Source of the DNA: Erythrobacter sp.
GTDB lineage: Bacteria; Pseudomonadota; Alphaproteobacteria; Sphingomonadales; Sphingomonadaceae
Length of the DNA stretch: 8,690 nucleotides
Assembly (NCBI GenBank): GCA_003483125.1
Contig: DMWU01000015.1
Span: forward strand, 1-8,690
Direction: 5' to 3'
Position 1 is the first letter of the stretch. Every line of letters starts with the position of its first letter. Shown piece after piece: positions 6,062 through 8,690 of this stretch. The translations under genes and the position numbers were made by a program. The notes beneath the pieces were generated by a model. The model made no database searches, was not told where the DNA came from, and saw only the letters and a list, made by a program, of their open reading frames with translations.

Positions 6062-6844
6062 ATGGCTACATTCACCCTTCCCGCGAACTCAAAAATCAAG
6101 AAGGATGGCAAGGTTCATTCAGCCGAGGGCGGTAGCCGGATAAAGAAATTCAAGATATATAGATTTGATCCCGATAGCGGTGAAAATCCGCGTTATGATA
6201 CGTTCGAGATCGACCTCGACCAATGCGGGCCGATGGTTCTCGATGCACTTATCAAGATCAAGAACGAAATCGATCCTACTTTAACGTTCCGTAGGTCATG
6301 CCGCGAGGGTATCTGCGGGTCATGTGCCATGAACCTCAACGGTGGGAACGGCCTAGCGTGTACGACCGCAATCGAGGATTTAAACGGGGACATCCGTATT
6401 ACCCCGCTGCCGCATATGGATGTGATCAAGGACCTGGTTCCAGACTTCACCCATTTCTACGCGCAATACGCATCCATTCGGCCCTGGCTGCAGACTGTAA
6501 GCCCCACTCCAAGCGGCAAGGAACGACTGCAAAGCCCGGAACAGCGCGAGAAGCTGGATGGTCTCTACGAGTGCATCCTGTGCGCATGCTGCTCGACCTC
6601 CTGCCCTTCACATTGGTGGAATAGCGACAAGTTCCTTGGTCCAGCAATCTTGCTCCAGGCCTATCGCTGGCTTGCTGACAGTCGCGACGAGATGACGGGC
6701 GAGCGCCTTGACGCACTTGAAGACCCGTTCAGGCTCTATCGCTGCCACACTATCATGAACTGTGCCAATGTCTGCCCCAAGGGCCTCAGCCCGGCGAAGG
6801 CAATCGCGGAAACCAAGAAGATGATGGTCGAACGGGCCATCTAG
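6062..6844 (+). CDS. sdhB: succinate dehydrogenase iron-sulfur subunit
   Basis: Electron-transfer subunit of complex II (succinate:quinone oxidoreductase) on the cytoplasmic side of the inner membrane, passing electrons from the FAD of SdhA to quinone. The 260-residue length is normal. The plant-type ferredoxin domain has the [2Fe-2S] cysteines C80, C85, C88 and C100 ([10 protein letters not shown]); E. coli has Asp at the position of C88. The C-terminal domain has C171, C174, C177 and C181-P ([12 protein letters not shown]) plus C228, C234 and C238-P ([14 protein letters not shown]), which hold the [4Fe-4S] and [3Fe-4S] clusters. The SHWW segment after C181 corresponds to the quinone-site tryptophan region. 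AAGGA (6047-6051) lies 10 nt before the ATG. SdhA, SdhC and SdhD are not in this window; the gene instead leads a thioesterase-zapE operon. The identification is secure. Confidence 0.98.
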   Translation: MATFTLPANSKIKKDGKVHSAEGGSRIKKFKIYRFDPDSGENPRYDTFEIDLDQCGPMVLDALIKIKNEIDPTLTFRRSCREGICGSCAMNLNGGNGLACTTAIEDLNGDIRITPLPHMDVIKDLVPDFTHFYAQYASIRPWLQTVSPTPSGKERLQSPEQREKLDGLYECILCACCSTSCPSHWWNSDKFLGPAILLQAYRWLADSRDEMTGERLDALEDPFRLYRCHTIMNCANVCPKGLSPAKAIAETKKMMVERAI

Positions 6845-6855
6845 GACTAAATCCC

Positions 6856-7311
6856 TTGGCACTGAGCGACGAAGTATTCGACCATAATCCAGACCCGGAA
6901 AATCCTGGCTGGAACCATTGGAACCTCAAGGATCAAAGCCTGTTCAATGGCGCAATTATGGGGAAACTTATTACGCGCGTCGAAGGAAAACGATGCCGGC
7001 TGCGCATGATTCCAGAGAGAAAGCATGAGAACCTGCAAGGGGTTCTCCATGGTGGTACAACGCTTTCACTAGTCGATATTTCCCTATTAACTACGATGCA
7101 TACAATCGGTAGTGGCAATGCCGGCCCGTCAGTAACAGTTGAGCTGTCTACTCAATTCGTAGGCGGAGGTGATCCGAAGCGGCCGCTAGATGCAGTCTCT
7201 GAAATTGTCCGTGAGACCGGCTCACTTGTCTTCATTCGCGGGACTGTTGAACAAGAGGAAGACTGCATTGCGGCATTCTCGGGCATTGTCAGGAAATTCC
7301 GACCAAGATGA
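6856..7311 (+). CDS. PaaI-family hotdog thioesterase
   Basis: Single hotdog-fold protein of 151 residues, probably an acyl-CoA thioesterase acting in the cytoplasm as an oligomer. The PaaI/4HBT signature is seen at about residues 57-75: HENLQGVLHGG (HGG at 65-67) followed by LSLVD with D74. The segment PSVTVELSTQF (91-101) is the expected next strand. The start is a TTG at 6856, because AGGA (6843-6846), which overlaps the sdhB stop, lies 9 nt upstream; the next ATG, at 6958, would remove the first 34 residues and part of the fold. The 11-nt gap after sdhB and the 4-nt overlap with zapE indicate co-transcription and probable translational coupling. Whether it clears CoA esters linked to the TCA cycle or other acyl-CoAs cannot be told from sequence. 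Confidence 0.87.
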   Translation: MALSDEVFDHNPDPENPGWNHWNLKDQSLFNGAIMGKLITRVEGKRCRLRMIPERKHENLQGVLHGGTTLSLVDISLLTTMHTIGSGNAGPSVTVELSTQFVGGGDPKRPLDAVSEIVRETGSLVFIRGTVEQEEDCIAAFSGIVRKFRPR

Positions 7312-8423
7312 GTGGGATACTCTCCCGTTTCGAAACTCTGATCGCCGGCGGGGAGCTGAAACCTGATCCCGACCAGAGGATCGCCGCGGAAAGACTTAAT
7401 CAGCTCCAACGCGAGTTGGAGGCGGTGCCAAAGTATGGAAGCGTTCTTTGGCGCGCACTGAGCAAGAAACCGGGAAGCCCGCGCGGAGTCTATATGTGGG
7501 GTGGTGTCGGGCGAGGTAAATCGTGGCTCATGGACCTTTTTGTGGAGACCCTCGCAATCCCGGCTAAGCGCCGTGTCCACTTCCATGAATTCATGCTCGA
7601 GGTTGACGCATTGATCCGCGACGAACGCGCTAAGGAAACTGGCGATCCTATCGCCCCCGTCGCATCGAAGATTGCCGAGAATGTCCGATGCTTGGCATTT
7701 GATGAGATGGTGGTCACGAATACCGCCGATGCCGCGATCATGGCCCGACTCTTTACTGCCTTGATGATTGAACAAGGCGTAACAATAGTCACTACCAGCA
7801 ACCGGCCGCCAGCAGACCTCTACAAGGATGGGTTGAACCGATCGCTTTTCCTGCCTTTCATCGCGTTGGTCGAGAAAGAGCTGGACATCATCGAGCTGGA
7901 CGGCCCACTCGATTACCGCATGGATCGACTTGGGGGTCTTCCGACATGGCACGCACCAATCGGAGACGAAGCTACAGGACAAGTGCGAGAAGCATTCTTC
8001 CGCCTGACGGATTATAGTCCCGACGACGCGGAACATGTGCCCTCTGCCGAGTTGAATCTGGGCGGTGGCCGTACGCTCCATGTCCCCAAGAGCCTCAAGG
8101 GTGTCGGCGTTTTCAGCTTCAAGAAGTTGTGCCGGGAGAACCGTGGGGTCTCGGATTACCTAGCAATCGCCAGGGCTTATCACACAGTTGTCATCGTAGG
8201 TATTCCCAAGATGAGCAGCGAAATGCGCAATGAAGCGATCCGTTTTACCAAGCTCGTCGATGCACTCTACGAGCAGAAGGTGAAGCTGTTTGTGACGGCC
8301 GAAGTCGCGCCAGATGACCTATATGCCCAAGGCGACAGTAGCTTTGAATTTGCGCGAACGGTCAGCCGGCTCAACGAAATGCAGAGCGAAGAGTACATGG
8401 CACTCGGCCACGGGCTTCAATAG
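7308..8423 (+). CDS. zapE: cell division protein ZapE / AFG1-like ATPase
   Basis: P-loop ATPase of the AFG1/ZapE family. E. coli ZapE acts at the division ring during late constriction and under low oxygen; the mitochondrial relative AFG1/LACE1 is linked to respiratory complex quality control. The 371 residues have Walker A GGVGRGKS (65-72), Walker B LAFDE (129-133), a sensor-type TTSN (162-165), and the LNRSLFLPFI block with R178 as a candidate arginine finger. The C-terminal signature FEFARTVSRLNEMQSEEY (346-363) is typical of the family. Walker B continues MVVTN where most members have FQVTD. The ATG overlaps the thioesterase stop (ATGA, 7308-7311), and AGGA lies 13 nt upstream, so translation is likely coupled. 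Co-transcription with sdhB fits the proposed respiratory connection of AFG1 proteins, which is inference. Confidence 0.94.
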   Translation: MSGILSRFETLIAGGELKPDPDQRIAAERLNQLQRELEAVPKYGSVLWRALSKKPGSPRGVYMWGGVGRGKSWLMDLFVETLAIPAKRRVHFHEFMLEVDALIRDERAKETGDPIAPVASKIAENVRCLAFDEMVVTNTADAAIMARLFTALMIEQGVTIVTTSNRPPADLYKDGLNRSLFLPFIALVEKELDIIELDGPLDYRMDRLGGLPTWHAPIGDEATGQVREAFFRLTDYSPDDAEHVPSAELNLGGGRTLHVPKSLKGVGVFSFKKLCRENRGVSDYLAIARAYHTVVIVGIPKMSSEMRNEAIRFTKLVDALYEQKVKLFVTAEVAPDDLYAQGDSSFEFARTVSRLNEMQSEEYMALGHGLQ

Positions 8424-8427
8424 TTAG

Positions 8428-8690
8428 TCAGGCAACCGCAACCCGGCTGGCAAGGCGCGCCTGCGCGGCAACCAGCCTATTCATCACTTTAAGGTCCTGC
8501 TCGCGCAATTGCAGGGCTGTATCGGCCCACAACTCAGTGATCCGGTTCAGCTCATCCAAATCTAGTGCCCAAGCGTGCTTCATCGCCTTGCGAGAGCCCA
8601 CCAAGCCCGCATGGCGACGATCCGACCTCTTGATGAATTCTCGACACGCGCTAAGCCCATCTCCAGGTTCGGCCAGCTGATGCACTATGC
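8428..8690 (-). CDS. C-terminal part of an RpfF-like crotonase-family protein (runs off the edge)
   Basis: The frame is open to the window edge, with the codons for Ile-Val-His-Gln at 8688-8677, so the GTG at 8685 is probably internal and about 87 C-terminal residues are visible. They begin VHQLAEPGDGL, a typical enoyl-CoA hydratase/crotonase transition into the C-terminal helices, then REFIKRSDRR, LDLDELNRITELWADTA and LQLREQDLKVMNRLVAAQ. This helical pattern (DEL..IT..W.D.AL.L...DL..M.RLV.AQ) resembles the end of RpfF-type crotonases, which make the diffusible signal factor, a cis-2-unsaturated fatty acid used in cell signalling. The active-site glutamates lie outside the window, so function cannot be tested here. 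It converges on zapE with only 4 nt between stop codons. The fold is fairly likely; the DSF-synthase reading is recalled pattern similarity only. Confidence 0.55.
   Translation of the reverse strand, partial: IVHQLAEPGDGLSACREFIKRSDRRHAGLVGSRKAMKHAWALDLDELNRITELWADTALQLREQDLKVMNRLVAAQARLASRVAVA

Noticed and set aside
7152..8081. A 309-codon minus-strand frame opposite the thioesterase and zapE.
   Set aside because: The plus strand encodes two clearly recognised proteins with family motifs; the antisense product shows no domain.

Overview
The window looks like a chromosomal segment of an alphaproteobacterium, most likely a sphingomonad (Sphingomonadales; perhaps Erythrobacteraceae). This rests on protein style: an RNase E with a long acidic insertion inside its S1 domain and a C-terminal GWW tail, an SdhB of alphaproteobacterial type, a ZapE/AFG1 ATPase, and an RpfF-like crotonase end. 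The assignment comes from reading the sequence, not from a search. There are no mobile elements, tRNA or rRNA genes or CRISPR arrays; this is mostly housekeeping DNA with a few less studied genes.

Left part (1-4067): a membrane-anchored N-acetylmuramoyl-L-alanine amidase (minus strand) and the RNase E gene rne (plus strand) are divergent, separated by about 420 bases. That gap holds a possible rne promoter and a leader of roughly 265 nt with several predicted hairpins ahead of a good ribosome binding site. rne ends at a strong hairpin that it shares with the convergent methyltransferase gene.

Middle part (4041-5963): a small SAM-dependent methyltransferase of the METTL7/TMT1-like family (minus) and a D-Ala-D-Ala-ligase-like ATP-grasp enzyme (plus) are divergent. 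The 262 bases between them contain a good promoter for the methyltransferase and a perfect 8+8 bp dyad that could be an operator. The substrates of both enzymes are unknown.

Right part (6062-8690): sdhB, a PaaI-type hotdog thioesterase and zapE form a tight operon. The thioesterase starts at a TTG 11 nt after the sdhB stop, and zapE overlaps the thioesterase by 4 nt. sdhA, sdhC and sdhD are not in the window. A convergent gene enters from the right edge; its visible part resembles the C-terminus of RpfF-type (DSF synthase) crotonases.

No clearly new multi-gene system is visible. The best leads are the rne leader, the ATP-grasp/methyltransferase divergon with its dyad, the basic repeats of the RNase E tail, and the RpfF-like fragment.
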